The notes: generated by a model not told the origin, from the letters alone. 35,808 nt of DNA from Gemmatimonadota bacterium (GCA_027294455.1 JAPULZ010000191.1:1-35808), one strand, 5' to 3'. Shown: positions 16,931 to 24,685, counted from the first letter of the stretch. A program made the numbers and translations.

Positions 16931-17424
16931 TGGTGCGCGACGGGACGGCGCAGGGATCAGCGGTAGAGGTCGGCGGGGCGGGACCCGACTTCGACCTCGA
17001 GTCGAGCACGGGGTCGCGCGTCCGGTTGGCCGACTACCGCGGCAAGAGCAACGTCGTCCTGTACTTCATGCGGGAGTTCACCTGACAGCAGTGCTTCAAC
17101 CACGCCGTCCAGTTGGGACGTCTGCATACACGAATCGAAGCGACGGGTGCCAAGGCGCTCGCCATCGGCCCGCGGGGTCAGGCCGCGGCGGCACTGGCGG
17201 CGGAGAAAATGGGCGTGCCGTTCCCGGTGCTCGCCGATCCGGGCCGGCAGGCCTACCGGCCCTACGGCTTCACGAAGTCCCTGTGGGTCATCCAGCAGAG
17301 CGGCGTCGTGGTGATCGACCGCGAAGGCGTCGTACGGTACGTGCACCGCAGCACCAATCCGCAGAAGTCACTCGTCGAGCAGGCGCTCCTTCGTCACCTC
17401 GAGGCGCTCAAGGTCGACGGTTGA
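16930..17424 (+). CDS. Candidate selenoprotein: redoxin with Sec52 at TGA
   Basis: Reading through the single in-frame TGA (17083-17085) gives a 164-residue thioredoxin-fold protein of the AhpC/TSA redoxin type. Residues 12-46 match the family start: G-P-D-F-D-L, then V-R-L-A-D-Y-R-G-K and N-V-V-L-Y-F. The motif R-E-F-T-(TGA)-Q-Q-C follows, so residue 52 falls exactly where relatives carry the redox-active Cys; Cys55 completes a U-x-x-C pair. The rest is intact: P-F-P-V-L-A-D-P (about 97-104), V-I-D-R-E-G-V-V-R-Y and a final helix. Role: probably a thiol peroxidase or reductase. The start is coupled to the previous stop, and the 3' end overlaps the convergent S9 gene by 17 bp. Alternatives: recent nonsense mutation or sequencing error. 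Confidence 0.78.
17106..17120 (+). promoter_or_regulatory. SECIS-like hairpin downstream of the TGA
   Basis: CGTCC and GGACG form a perfect 5-bp stem around the 5-nt loop AGTTG. The loop begins 25 nt after the TGA, and its second base is G. Bacterial SECIS elements are loosely defined as a hairpin shortly after the UGA, with the apical loop about 16-37 nt away and a G among its first loop bases. The geometry fits, but a 5-bp stem is common in GC-rich DNA and no extended lower stem is obvious. Confidence 0.45.
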
Positions 17425-19684
17425 CGCCGCCGCTGATATCGCCGTCTGCCGTAACTCGCTCTTCGTCGGCCTTCTCGAAATGTTCGTTGTACCACCCGAT
17501 GATGCGGTTCCAGTGGTCGTGGAAATCTTCCACCGTGCTCGAGCGGCCGGCCCCGTGACCGGCGTTCATGTAGTGGACCCACACCACTTCCTTCTCCAAC
17601 CGGCGTAGCGCGTAGTACATCTCGCGCTGGTTGGTGGCCGGGACGTTCCAGTCGCCTTCCCCGGTGAGCATCAACAGCGGCGTCTCGATACGATCGGCAT
17701 AGAGAATGGCCGAGTGCGCCAGGTATTTCTGCGGCTGCTCCCATAGCGTGGCGCCGATCCGGTCCTGGCCGACCTCTGCGGCGGCATAGTTGCGGTTCGT
17801 GATCTTGGGGCTGTCACCCAGGAAGCTGATGATGTTCACCTTGCCCGAGATGTTGATCGCGGCGGCGAACCGTTTCGTCTGGGTGATGAGCAGGTTGGTG
17901 GCATATCCCCCGTAGCTCGTGCCGTGGACCCCGAGTCGGTCCTCATCCACCAGGCCGCGCTCGATGAGCTTGTTGATGCCGGCGGTCACGCCTTTCAACC
18001 AGCCCTCGCCGGGGAAGCCGGTTTCCAGGTTGGCCGACGGCCGGAAACCGAAGAACCCGGCATTGGCCAGCAGGTTCATGTTGGTGTTGAACCCGTTGTG
18101 GAAGAATTCTTCGTAGATCTCGGCCACCAGCGGGTAGCGCTTGCCGGGCTCATGGTCCACCGGATAATAGAGGATCCCGTAGAGGGTTTTGCCGTCCACG
18201 TCGAGGTACTCGATCAGCTCACTGCGCGTGAGCGAATGCTCCGCGAGCCACGGATTGAGATCGGTCAGGCGCGTCGTCTCGCTGAAGTCACGGTTTGCCA
18301 TGTACAGATCGTTGGGCCTGTCTCCATCCGAGAAATTGTAGAAGATCTTCTCGCCGTCCTCGGAGAACCGCCAACCGGTGTAGCGACTTGCATCCTTCAC
18401 GAGGTCAGACATGCGCTCAGCCGGCAAGTCGTACCGAACGAGACCGCGCTCCCAGCGATCCTTGGCCGAGTAGGTCATATAGAGCGAGCCGCCGTCCCGA
18501 CTCCAGTTCACGACGCTCAGGTCGGGGGCGGATTCGTCGTCTTCGGTCGTCGCGTACACGAGCTGGATATCCCCCGATTCCGCGTCGAGCAGATGGTAGC
18601 CTTTCTGGGAACTCACCAGCAGCGCCCCGTCGTCCGGCCGCCAGCTCATCAAGCCGTAGCGAAGCTTGGTGGTATCATCCTCGCTCACGGGCGTGCGATG
18701 CTCTTCGGTGAGGTTGCGCGCCACGGTGTCGCGAATCGACCGGACAAAGACGTTGCCCTCGTCGGCGTAGGCAAAGGCGTCGCCCGTGCTGTTCCAATTC
18801 GGGTTGATGCGGGTGGTGCTCTTCTCACGTACCGAGTAGGTGGTGTCCGCCGCCAAATCCAGGACCAAGACCTCGTATTCCGCGCCGCCGCGTCGGTCGT
18901 ACGCCGTCTTGACCGGGGTGGTCTCGACGTAGCTGATGAGCCGTCCGTCGTCGGAGGGACGGATCCTGGTGATCCGGGTCTCCGGCAACAGCTCCTGAAC
19001 GTCGCGTGAATTCGTGTTGACGGTGGCCGGGATCATCAACGCGCTCTGCCCGCGCACCACATCCCAGGCCAGGAACGGCTTCCGGGAATCCTGGACGATG
19101 GTCGGGCCTTCTTCCAGGGCGAGATACATCTGGCGGGATGTTTCGGCCCACCCTTCGGCTCGCAAGGTGAGGATCACCGCACCGCCGTCCGGCTGCCAGA
19201 TGAGGGGCGAGTTGGAGGCTATGGTAAGATCGCTCTTGAGATCGATCTTGCGAACCCTGTCACGCGCGGGCTCATAGGTATGGAGGAAGTACTCGTCTCC
19301 GTCTCGCACGAAGAAGGCCAACATGGTGCCGTCGGGTGACCATTGGAACGACCGCACCTGCACCTTGCGGTCGAACAAGCTCGTCTGGGTGCCGGTTTCG
19401 GTATCGAGCACCAGGACGTCCGCATACGACGGCGAGATATAAGTCGGGTCGCCGAACCGCATATGGTCCACGTTCTTGCGGTCGCGGTCGGTGGCTCTCG
19501 TGGCTGCGATGTACCGGCCGTCGTCGGTGATGTCCTGCACGCGCAACGTGGCGACGTTGAGGGCGTCTTCGGTGGTGAACGGCTGCTTGTCCTGAGCCGA
19601 AAGGCCCGAGGGGAGGCCGGCGGCGAGCACCACACAGCCGAGCAGGGCAACACCAATGCGGAATGGCCCGGTGGAGAGCCTCAT
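17408..19684 (-). CDS. Secreted S9-family serine peptidase
   Basis: This 758-residue exported prolyl oligopeptidase-family peptidase has a signal peptide at residues 1-31 (ending G-L-S-A-Q). Next comes an N-terminal beta-propeller (about 45-480) with W-S-P-D-G-T and P-S-D-D-G-R blades, then an alpha/beta-hydrolase domain. The triad is complete: Ser590 (H-G-T-S-Y-G-G), Asp678 (G-E-G-D-W-N-V-P) and His710 (N-A-G-H-G). Such enzymes cut short peptides, often after Pro or release acyl-amino acids, in the periplasm or outside. The ATG at 19682-19684 follows a near-perfect AGGAGG site 6 nt upstream, so the longer in-frame N-terminus is rejected. It is divergent from a second S9 gene. Confidence 0.93.
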   Translation of the reverse strand: MRLSTGPFRIGVALLGCVVLAAGLPSGLSAQDKQPFTTEDALNVATLRVQDITDDGRYIAATRATDRDRKNVDHMRFGDPTYISPSYADVLVLDTETGTQTSLFDRKVQVRSFQWSPDGTMLAFFVRDGDEYFLHTYEPARDRVRKIDLKSDLTIASNSPLIWQPDGGAVILTLRAEGWAETSRQMYLALEEGPTIVQDSRKPFLAWDVVRGQSALMIPATVNTNSRDVQELLPETRITRIRPSDDGRLISYVETTPVKTAYDRRGGAEYEVLVLDLAADTTYSVREKSTTRINPNWNSTGDAFAYADEGNVFVRSIRDTVARNLTEEHRTPVSEDDTTKLRYGLMSWRPDDGALLVSSQKGYHLLDAESGDIQLVYATTEDDESAPDLSVVNWSRDGGSLYMTYSAKDRWERGLVRYDLPAERMSDLVKDASRYTGWRFSEDGEKIFYNFSDGDRPNDLYMANRDFSETTRLTDLNPWLAEHSLTRSELIEYLDVDGKTLYGILYYPVDHEPGKRYPLVAEIYEEFFHNGFNTNMNLLANAGFFGFRPSANLETGFPGEGWLKGVTAGINKLIERGLVDEDRLGVHGTSYGGYATNLLITQTKRFAAAINISGKVNIISFLGDSPKITNRNYAAAEVGQDRIGATLWEQPQKYLAHSAILYADRIETPLLMLTGEGDWNVPATNQREMYYALRRLEKEVVWVHYMNAGHGAGRSSTVEDFHDHWNRIIGWYNEHFEKADEERVTADGDISGGVNRRP

Positions 19685-20115
19685 TCTTTCCTCCTCGTGG
19701 AGCCGCGGATTGGAAGCAATCAGGCATCGTAACACTGGGGTCTGAGGAACGCGAGCGGGAGGAGATGAAGGAATCGGGAAGAGCGCGGCAGGGTCGAGCG
19801 GGCAGGCACGTGTGCCTCTGGGGCTTGGTGGGCCCCGGCTCGGACGAGGCACGTGCGATTTTCTCGCTCCGCTCAGCCTACCCGCTCACAGTCGTCATAC
19901 CACCCGGACCTCAACACCGCGTCAACATGGACTCAACACGGCGTCAACTCTTGACGTAATGACTGGTGAGGGACTATTCGTTCATCCGGATCGCCACCAG
20001 TCGCAGTCATTCATGGGTCAGCATGCCTCGCCCGGGACAACCCGGGCTGGCGGTGGTTTCGGTGATGGATTGGTGCAACAGCAGCCGTCGATCCGCCACA
20101 CAGGAGAACATTCCG
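19685..20115. other. 431-bp divergent promoter region of two S9 peptidases
   Basis: I see no convincing gene here; open frames crossing it lack any homology-like pattern. It must contain the promoters of both flanking peptidase genes. Ribosome-binding sites lie at each edge (AGGAGG next to 19684; AGGAG at 20102-20106). The centre holds a direct-repeat and dyad cluster (listed separately) about 160 bp upstream of the + strand gene. Confidence 0.6.
19910..19956. promoter_or_regulatory. Putative operator: two 17-bp direct repeats plus dyad
   Basis: CTCAACACCGCGTCAAC (19910-19926) and CTCAACACGGCGTCAAC (19932-19948) differ at one base and are 22 bp apart, about two helical turns. The second copy runs into a perfect inverted repeat CGTCAA-CTC-TTGACG (19942-19956). 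The TTGACG arm could double as a -35 box, with a weak TATTCG 18 nt downstream (19975-19980). This arrangement fits a regulator binding site, but the regulator is unknown. Confidence 0.45.
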
Positions 20116-22752
20116 ATGACACCACGCTACGACCTCCGGCGAATCGATTTGCGCCGCACGCTCCCAAGGGCCCTCAGGCGCTCTCTCTGGCTGGTGCTTT
20201 TGGCCGGCATCGCCATCACGGCGCGGCCGTTGGACGCCCAGGAGCAGCAGGGAGATGCCGGGCCCAACTACCGGTTGGCCGGCCGCTTCGCTCCGTACAA
20301 CATCCGGGAACTCGTTCACAGCACATCGGTCGCGCCGCGGTGGATCGAGAAGGGCGACACGTTCTGGTACGAATGGGAGTCGACCGATGGCAAGACGTAC
20401 TACATCGTTGATCCGGCGGCCGGTACCAGGCGGGAGCTGTTCGACCGCGACCGGATCGCCGCCGAGCTGACGCGGATCACCAAAGACCCGTGGGACGCCC
20501 GGCATCTGCCTATTAGCAGCATCAAATTCATCGATGAAAACACGCTGCAGTTTGAAGTAGAGTCCTCCCAGGACGGAGACGTCGAGGAGGAGGAGGACGA
20601 GGACGAAGAGCAGGACCAACAGGAACGCCGGGGTCCGCGGCGGCCTCGCATGAAAAAGAAGGTCCATCATTTCGAGTACGACGTGAATTCCCAGACGCTC
20701 CGGGAGCTCCTCGACTTCGAAGCACCCACGACACATCCGAACTGGGCCACCGTATCTCCGGACACGGCCTGGGTGGTGTTCAGCCGGGAGTTCAATCTCT
20801 GGGCCATGAGCTATTCGGAGTACGAAAAGATCCTCGAGGCTCGGCGGGGCAAGTCCGGGGATGACGCCGAGGAAGCTGAGGAGGAGGTAGAGGTCGAGGA
20901 AATCCAGCTCACCACCGACGGCGAAAAGGACTATGCCTACGGAAACCAGGGTCGGGGGGAGAACGATGCAGAGACCGCCGAAGAACACGAGAAGCGGCAA
21001 ACCGCCGGCATCACCTGGTCCCATGACTCCCGCTACTTCGCCCTCAATCGCCGGGATCGCCGCGAGGTCGGCGATTTGTGGGTCATCCACGCGGTGGGCA
21101 ACAAGAGACCGAAGCTCGAGACGTACAAATACGACCTGCCGGGCGAGGAGAACGTCTCCCAGACCTCACTTCTGGTGTTCGACTGGGCGAACCACCAAAT
21201 GACCCAGATCGATGACACCGCGTGGAAAGATCAGCGCATGGGGATCTACAGTGAGCCGGGTGGCGGTGGGGGCTTTTTCGGTTTCCGCGGTGGTGGAGGC
21301 GCCGCCCGGGACGAGCCGCGTATCGTGAAGTGGCTGTCTCCGAACACGAGCGAGCTCTATTTCTGGCGTCGCAGCCGGGACCAGCACCGGGTGGACATCA
21401 TGGTCGCCAACCCGGAGACGGGCCAGGTGCGCGCCGTCATCGAAGAGCGGTTGAACACCTATGTGGAACACCAGGCGCCTCGGCGCCTCGAGAACGGTGA
21501 CCTGTTGTGGTGGTCGGAGCGGGACGGCTGGGCGCACATCTACCGTTACAACGCCGAAGGCTCGGTGGTCTCGCGTCTCACGGAAGGACCGTGGCACGTG
21601 GATGGGATCGTCGGCGTCGACGAAGACCGTGGCTTCGTGTACTTGCGTGCCAACGCCCGCGAGGACGGCGAAGATCCCTACTACCAGCACCTCTACCGGG
21701 TGACCCTGAACGGCACGGGGCTGACACTCTTGAACCCGGGCGACTTCGATCACCGTGTCGCCATGCCCGAGTCGAACCGGTTCTTCGTGGACAACTACGC
21801 CCGCGTGAACAACACGCCGGCATCGGCGTTGTTCGACGCCGGCGGCGGGAAGATCATGGATCTCGAGGTGGCCGATTTCTCGAGTCTCATGGACGCCGGT
21901 TACCAGTTCCCCGAACCGTACGTCGTCAAGTCGGCCGATGGGGTCACCGACATCTACGGCGTGATGTATAAACCGTACGATTTCGACTCCACCAAGACCT
22001 ATCCCATCGTCACGTACGTGTACCCGGGTCCGCAGACGGAGTCGGTGTCGAAGTTCTTCTCGATCAATGCCAGCGAGCAGGCCTTAGCCCAGTTCGGCAT
22101 TGTCGTGATCACGATCGGCAACCGTGGTGGCCATCCCGATCGGTCCAAGTGGTATCACAATTACGGATATGGGAATCTGCGGGATTACGGCCTGGCGGAT
22201 AAGAAGGCCGCCATCGAGCAACTCGCCGATCGCCACGACTTCATCGACATCGATCGCGTGGGAATCTACGGCCACTCCGGCGGCGGGTTCATGTCCACCG
22301 CGGCGATGCTCATCTACCCGGACTTTTTCAAGGTGGCCGTGTCGTCGTCAGGCAACCACAACAACGACGTTTACAACCTCAACTGGTCGGAGAAGCACGA
22401 CGGCGTCAAAGAGGTCGTGGACGACGACGGCGAGGTGTCGTTCGAGTACGACATCGATCGCAACTCGGATTTGGCTGCGAACCTGAAGGGTCACTTGATG
22501 CTCACGACGGGTGATGTGGACAACAACGTCCACCACGCGAGTACGTTCCGCATGGCGGAGGCACTCATCAAGGTCAACAAGCGGTTCGACATGTTCATCT
22601 TCCCCGGCCAGCGTCACGGCTACGGAAACATGGGCAACTACTGGTTCTGGCTCCGGGCCGAATACTTCGTGAAGCACCTGCTCGGTGACGAGCGGGACAA
22701 TACGAATATCGCTGAGCTGGACAATGAGCGGGAACAGTCGAGAGGGCGGTAG
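20116..22752 (+). CDS. Secreted S9B (DPP IV-like) peptidase with charged inserts
   Basis: This 878-residue exported serine peptidase has a basic N-terminus and a signal peptide (about residues 22-42, ending L-D-A-Q). A large propeller domain spans about 50-590, and a C-terminal alpha/beta hydrolase carries Ser721 (G-H-S-G-G-G), Asp802 (G-D-V-D-N-N-V-H) and His834 (G-Q-R-H-G-Y). The D-N-N-V-H context is typical of the dipeptidyl-peptidase IV branch. Unusual insertions lie in the propeller: an acidic run followed by a basic run (about 155-182), a second acidic run (about 250-262) and a Gly-rich loop (about 382-396). The ATG at 20116 is supported by AGGAG at 20102-20106. A perfect palindrome follows the stop. 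Confidence 0.93.
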   Translation: MTPRYDLRRIDLRRTLPRALRRSLWLVLLAGIAITARPLDAQEQQGDAGPNYRLAGRFAPYNIRELVHSTSVAPRWIEKGDTFWYEWESTDGKTYYIVDPAAGTRRELFDRDRIAAELTRITKDPWDARHLPISSIKFIDENTLQFEVESSQDGDVEEEEDEDEEQDQQERRGPRRPRMKKKVHHFEYDVNSQTLRELLDFEAPTTHPNWATVSPDTAWVVFSREFNLWAMSYSEYEKILEARRGKSGDDAEEAEEEVEVEEIQLTTDGEKDYAYGNQGRGENDAETAEEHEKRQTAGITWSHDSRYFALNRRDRREVGDLWVIHAVGNKRPKLETYKYDLPGEENVSQTSLLVFDWANHQMTQIDDTAWKDQRMGIYSEPGGGGGFFGFRGGGGAARDEPRIVKWLSPNTSELYFWRRSRDQHRVDIMVANPETGQVRAVIEERLNTYVEHQAPRRLENGDLLWWSERDGWAHIYRYNAEGSVVSRLTEGPWHVDGIVGVDEDRGFVYLRANAREDGEDPYYQHLYRVTLNGTGLTLLNPGDFDHRVAMPESNRFFVDNYARVNNTPASALFDAGGGKIMDLEVADFSSLMDAGYQFPEPYVVKSADGVTDIYGVMYKPYDFDSTKTYPIVTYVYPGPQTESVSKFFSINASEQALAQFGIVVITIGNRGGHPDRSKWYHNYGYGNLRDYGLADKKAAIEQLADRHDFIDIDRVGIYGHSGGGFMSTAAMLIYPDFFKVAVSSSGNHNNDVYNLNWSEKHDGVKEVVDDDGEVSFEYDIDRNSDLAANLKGHLMLTTGDVDNNVHHASTFRMAEALIKVNKRFDMFIFPGQRHGYGNMGNYWFWLRAEYFVKHLLGDERDNTNIAELDNEREQSRGR

Positions 22753-22762
22753 GTCGGCAATC

Positions 22763-22791
22763 GTAGGGGCGACGCCCTGCGTCGCCCCTAC
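22763..22791. repeat. Perfect 13-bp palindrome, GTAGGGGCG-type repeat
   Basis: GTAGGGGCGACGC and its exact reverse complement flank a CCT loop, directly after the S9B stop codon. It can fold into a very stable hairpin. There is no downstream T-run on the + strand, so it is not a classic intrinsic terminator. Related copies occur at 3374-3403 and 24623-24685, suggesting a dispersed REP-like element. Confidence 0.75.
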
Positions 22792-22798
22792 AGTCTGA

Positions 22799-22870
22799 TC
22801 AGCTGTGTATGCGGGCGAAGATCTCCTCTACGTTGAGTTCGCCCAGCTCCTCGCCGCCGCCGAATTTTGA
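22799..22870 (-). pseudogene. Short coding-like remnant downstream of PPIase
   Basis: The minus strand reads a coding-like C-terminal tail, S-K-F-G-G-G-E-E-L-G-E-L-N-V-E-E-I-F-A-R-I-H-S followed by a stop, with mostly G/C third positions. It is out of frame with the prolyl isomerase gene that ends just upstream. No start or domain is recognisable. It may be the end of a decayed gene or chance. Confidence 0.25.
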
Positions 22871-22875
22871 GATCG

Positions 22876-24009
22876 TCAATTGCCGCGGATCGGCTCGGAT
22901 TTTCTAGGGGTCGGTGGGCCTTGCATGATCTCCACTTCATACACGAGCATCGTATTGGGCGACACATGAAATCGGTGCCGCCCGGGCTGTTGGGGAGCGT
23001 AGTGGCCGCCGCGTCCGTAGGCCAGCGTCGCGGGCAGGACCACCACACGTTTTTCGCCCCGGTGCATCTGGGCGACCGCCTCGTCGAATCCCGGATTGAT
23101 GGACGTGGTCCCCACCACGAATGCGAACGGCCTGCCGCCGTCGGGCCAGCCGAGCTGGCCCTGGTCCCCGACGCCCGCGAACTCCAACCCGAAGGCGGAC
23201 CGGGTGGTGTAACGCACGGTGAGGGAATCCCCATGTTCCACGGGCGAGCCGCTCCCCTCCCGGACGACGACGTAGCGCCAGCCGGACCCGCTCGATCCTA
23301 GGTTGGGCCAGTTGCTGCGGACGAATTGCTCTTCGGCCCTGCGCTTGGCTTCGTCCGCAATGCGGACCCGGTTTTCGACCCGGCTCACAAGCCGTGCGAA
23401 CGTGTCTGGCGTGGGTCGAAAGATCTCCGCCGCTTCTCCCACGCGCAGGATATCGATGCTTTCGATGGCATCGTCGGCCACGATGCTCATGACGACATCC
23501 ATGCCCTCCACCACCTCGCCGAAGACGGCGTAATCCCCGTCCAGATACGAGCGATCGCCGAGCGTGATGTAGAACTGGTTGGTGGCGGTGTGGGGCCCGC
23601 CGTTGGCCATCCCCAAGGCCCCGGCGTGATCGTGGCTGAGATCGGGATGGATCTCGTTGGGAATGGGTCTGCCCGAGCTACCGGAGACCTGGGAATCGGC
23701 CCCGCCGCCCTGAATCACGTGTCCCGGCACCACCCGCTGGAACCGCGAGCCGTCGAAGAACGGCCTGCCCAACTCGAACGCGTCGTTCTCCAGCGTGCCC
23801 TCGGCCAGCCCGACGAAGTTGGCCACCGTCATGGGGGTCCGCTCGAATTCCAGCCGCAGCACGATCATGCCTTTCGGGGTACGAATCTCCGCGTACAGGC
23901 CGTCCGCCCGTTGGGCCGACGCCGGCGCGGCCCACATGAGGGCCGCGGTGAGCAGGCCCATGGTGGTGGAGCTGCGAATCCCGGTGATCTGCGTCATCAT
24001 CGTGCTCAT
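22876..24009 (-). CDS. Secreted cyclophilin-FKBP dual prolyl isomerase
   Basis: This 377-residue exported folding catalyst carries two different peptidyl-prolyl isomerase domains. A signal peptide ends near residue 33 (A-S-A-Q). The cyclophilin domain (about 38-192) has F-Q-R-V-V-P-G-H-V-I-Q-G-G, including the catalytic Arg92, and N-Q-F-Y-I-T-L. A charged helical linker (about 200-235) leads to an FKBP domain (about 244-363) with D-S-L-T-V-R-Y-T, I-N-P-G-F-D-E-A and L-A-Y-G-R-G-G. It probably accelerates proline isomerisation during periplasmic protein folding. The ATG at 24007-24009 is chosen because it opens the signal peptide; two nearby in-frame ATGs are alternatives. It is divergent from the next gene by only 45 bp. 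Confidence 0.9.
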   Translation of the reverse strand: MSTMMTQITGIRSSTTMGLLTAALMWAAPASAQRADGLYAEIRTPKGMIVLRLEFERTPMTVANFVGLAEGTLENDAFELGRPFFDGSRFQRVVPGHVIQGGGADSQVSGSSGRPIPNEIHPDLSHDHAGALGMANGGPHTATNQFYITLGDRSYLDGDYAVFGEVVEGMDVVMSIVADDAIESIDILRVGEAAEIFRPTPDTFARLVSRVENRVRIADEAKRRAEEQFVRSNWPNLGSSGSGWRYVVVREGSGSPVEHGDSLTVRYTTRSAFGLEFAGVGDQGQLGWPDGGRPFAFVVGTTSINPGFDEAVAQMHRGEKRVVVLPATLAYGRGGHYAPQQPGRHRFHVSPNTMLVYEVEIMQGPPTPRKSEPIRGN

Positions 24010-24054
24010 GGCCGTGTGGTTAGGTTGGAGGTTCGATCTTCGGAGGATGCCATC

Positions 24055-24612
24055 ATGACATCTCGACTTCTCGCCGTCAAACTGACCGCGCTTCTGGTCT
24101 GTGGGCCCGGAGCGGCTCTCACGATGCCTGCCCTGGCCCAGTCGGTGGACGACCGCATCGCAGCCCTCGAGATGCGCGTGGCGCAACTGGAAGCCAGGTT
24201 GAACGCCCTCGACGCCTCGCCCGCGAGGACGGTGGCGGGCCCGGCGGCCGTGGGAGGTGGTCCCATCAACGTCCGTGTGGTCGAGAAGTTCTTCACCGAT
24301 GGTCGCGTACAGGACTTCATCAGGCTGGTACTCGAATTCAGCAGTACCCTCGGGCAGCCGGTGCGATCCTTCGACGGTGTCGCGATCTTCAGGAACGCAA
24401 CCGGGCAGGAGATTTTTCGTCTGGGTGTGACGGCCGACCTCGAGCTCGATCCCGGCGAGAGCGGTCGCTGGCGCGGCGGCATCGGCTTCAATCCCGAGAT
24501 CGAGGGTCATGTTCGCCTGCGCGACATCCCGCAGCACGAGCTGTCGGTAGAGTTCCGCCTCGGCGGGGTAACTTACACGAGCGGCCTGCGAGAGGACTTC
24601 TCGAATCGATGA
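24055..24612 (+). CDS. Small exported coiled-coil protein, unknown function
   Basis: This is a 185-residue exported protein. The signal peptide (about residues 1-29) ends P-A-L-A-Q. It is followed by a short heptad coiled coil (about 31-54: regular Ile/Leu/Val spacing in D-R-I-A-A-L-E and Q-L-E-A-R-L-N-A-L) and a beta-rich domain with F-L-type strands (about 75-185). The beta-rich part resembles small immunoglobulin-like domains in which a protein's own hydrophobic core changes with partner binding, but I cannot name a family. The ATG at 24055 follows GGAGG (24042-24046) with 8 nt spacing. The close divergence from the secreted prolyl isomerase suggests shared control. Confidence 0.72.
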   Translation: MTSRLLAVKLTALLVCGPGAALTMPALAQSVDDRIAALEMRVAQLEARLNALDASPARTVAGPAAVGGGPINVRVVEKFFTDGRVQDFIRLVLEFSSTLGQPVRSFDGVAIFRNATGQEIFRLGVTADLELDPGESGRWRGGIGFNPEIEGHVRLRDIPQHELSVEFRLGGVTYTSGLREDFSNR

Positions 24613-24622
24613 GCACCACTCG

Positions 24623-24685
24623 GTAGGGGCGAGGCACGCCTCGCCCGTCCCAACGGAACACGGTCGTACGGGCGAAGCGTGCCTC
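24623..24685. repeat. Two inverted GTAGGGGCG-type repeat copies
   Basis: The first copy holds GGGCGAGGC (24627-24635), an AC loop and GCCTCGCCC (24638-24646). GAGGCACGCCTCGCCCGT (24631-24648) recurs in inverted orientation at 24668-24685 with one mismatch, across a 19-bp spacer. The whole can fold as nested hairpins. It lies in the 153-bp gap between the coiled-coil gene and the third S9 gene. Confidence 0.6.

Noticed and set aside
16930..17424. Reading the redoxin gene as an ordinary pseudogene
   Set aside because: Only one lesion exists, exactly at the active-site Cys codon, while the rest is intact and coupled to the operon. It is kept as an alternative, not the main call.
17924..19009. 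361-codon plus-strand open frame opposite the first S9 peptidase
   Set aside because: Antisense shadow; no recognisable motif and no ribosome-binding site.
19910..19948. CRISPR-like repeats
   Set aside because: Only two repeats with a 5-bp spacer and no cas genes; an operator is more likely.
24623..24685. Intrinsic terminator after the coiled-coil gene
   Set aside because: Hairpins are strong but no T-run follows, and the same core occurs elsewhere, which favours a dispersed repeat.
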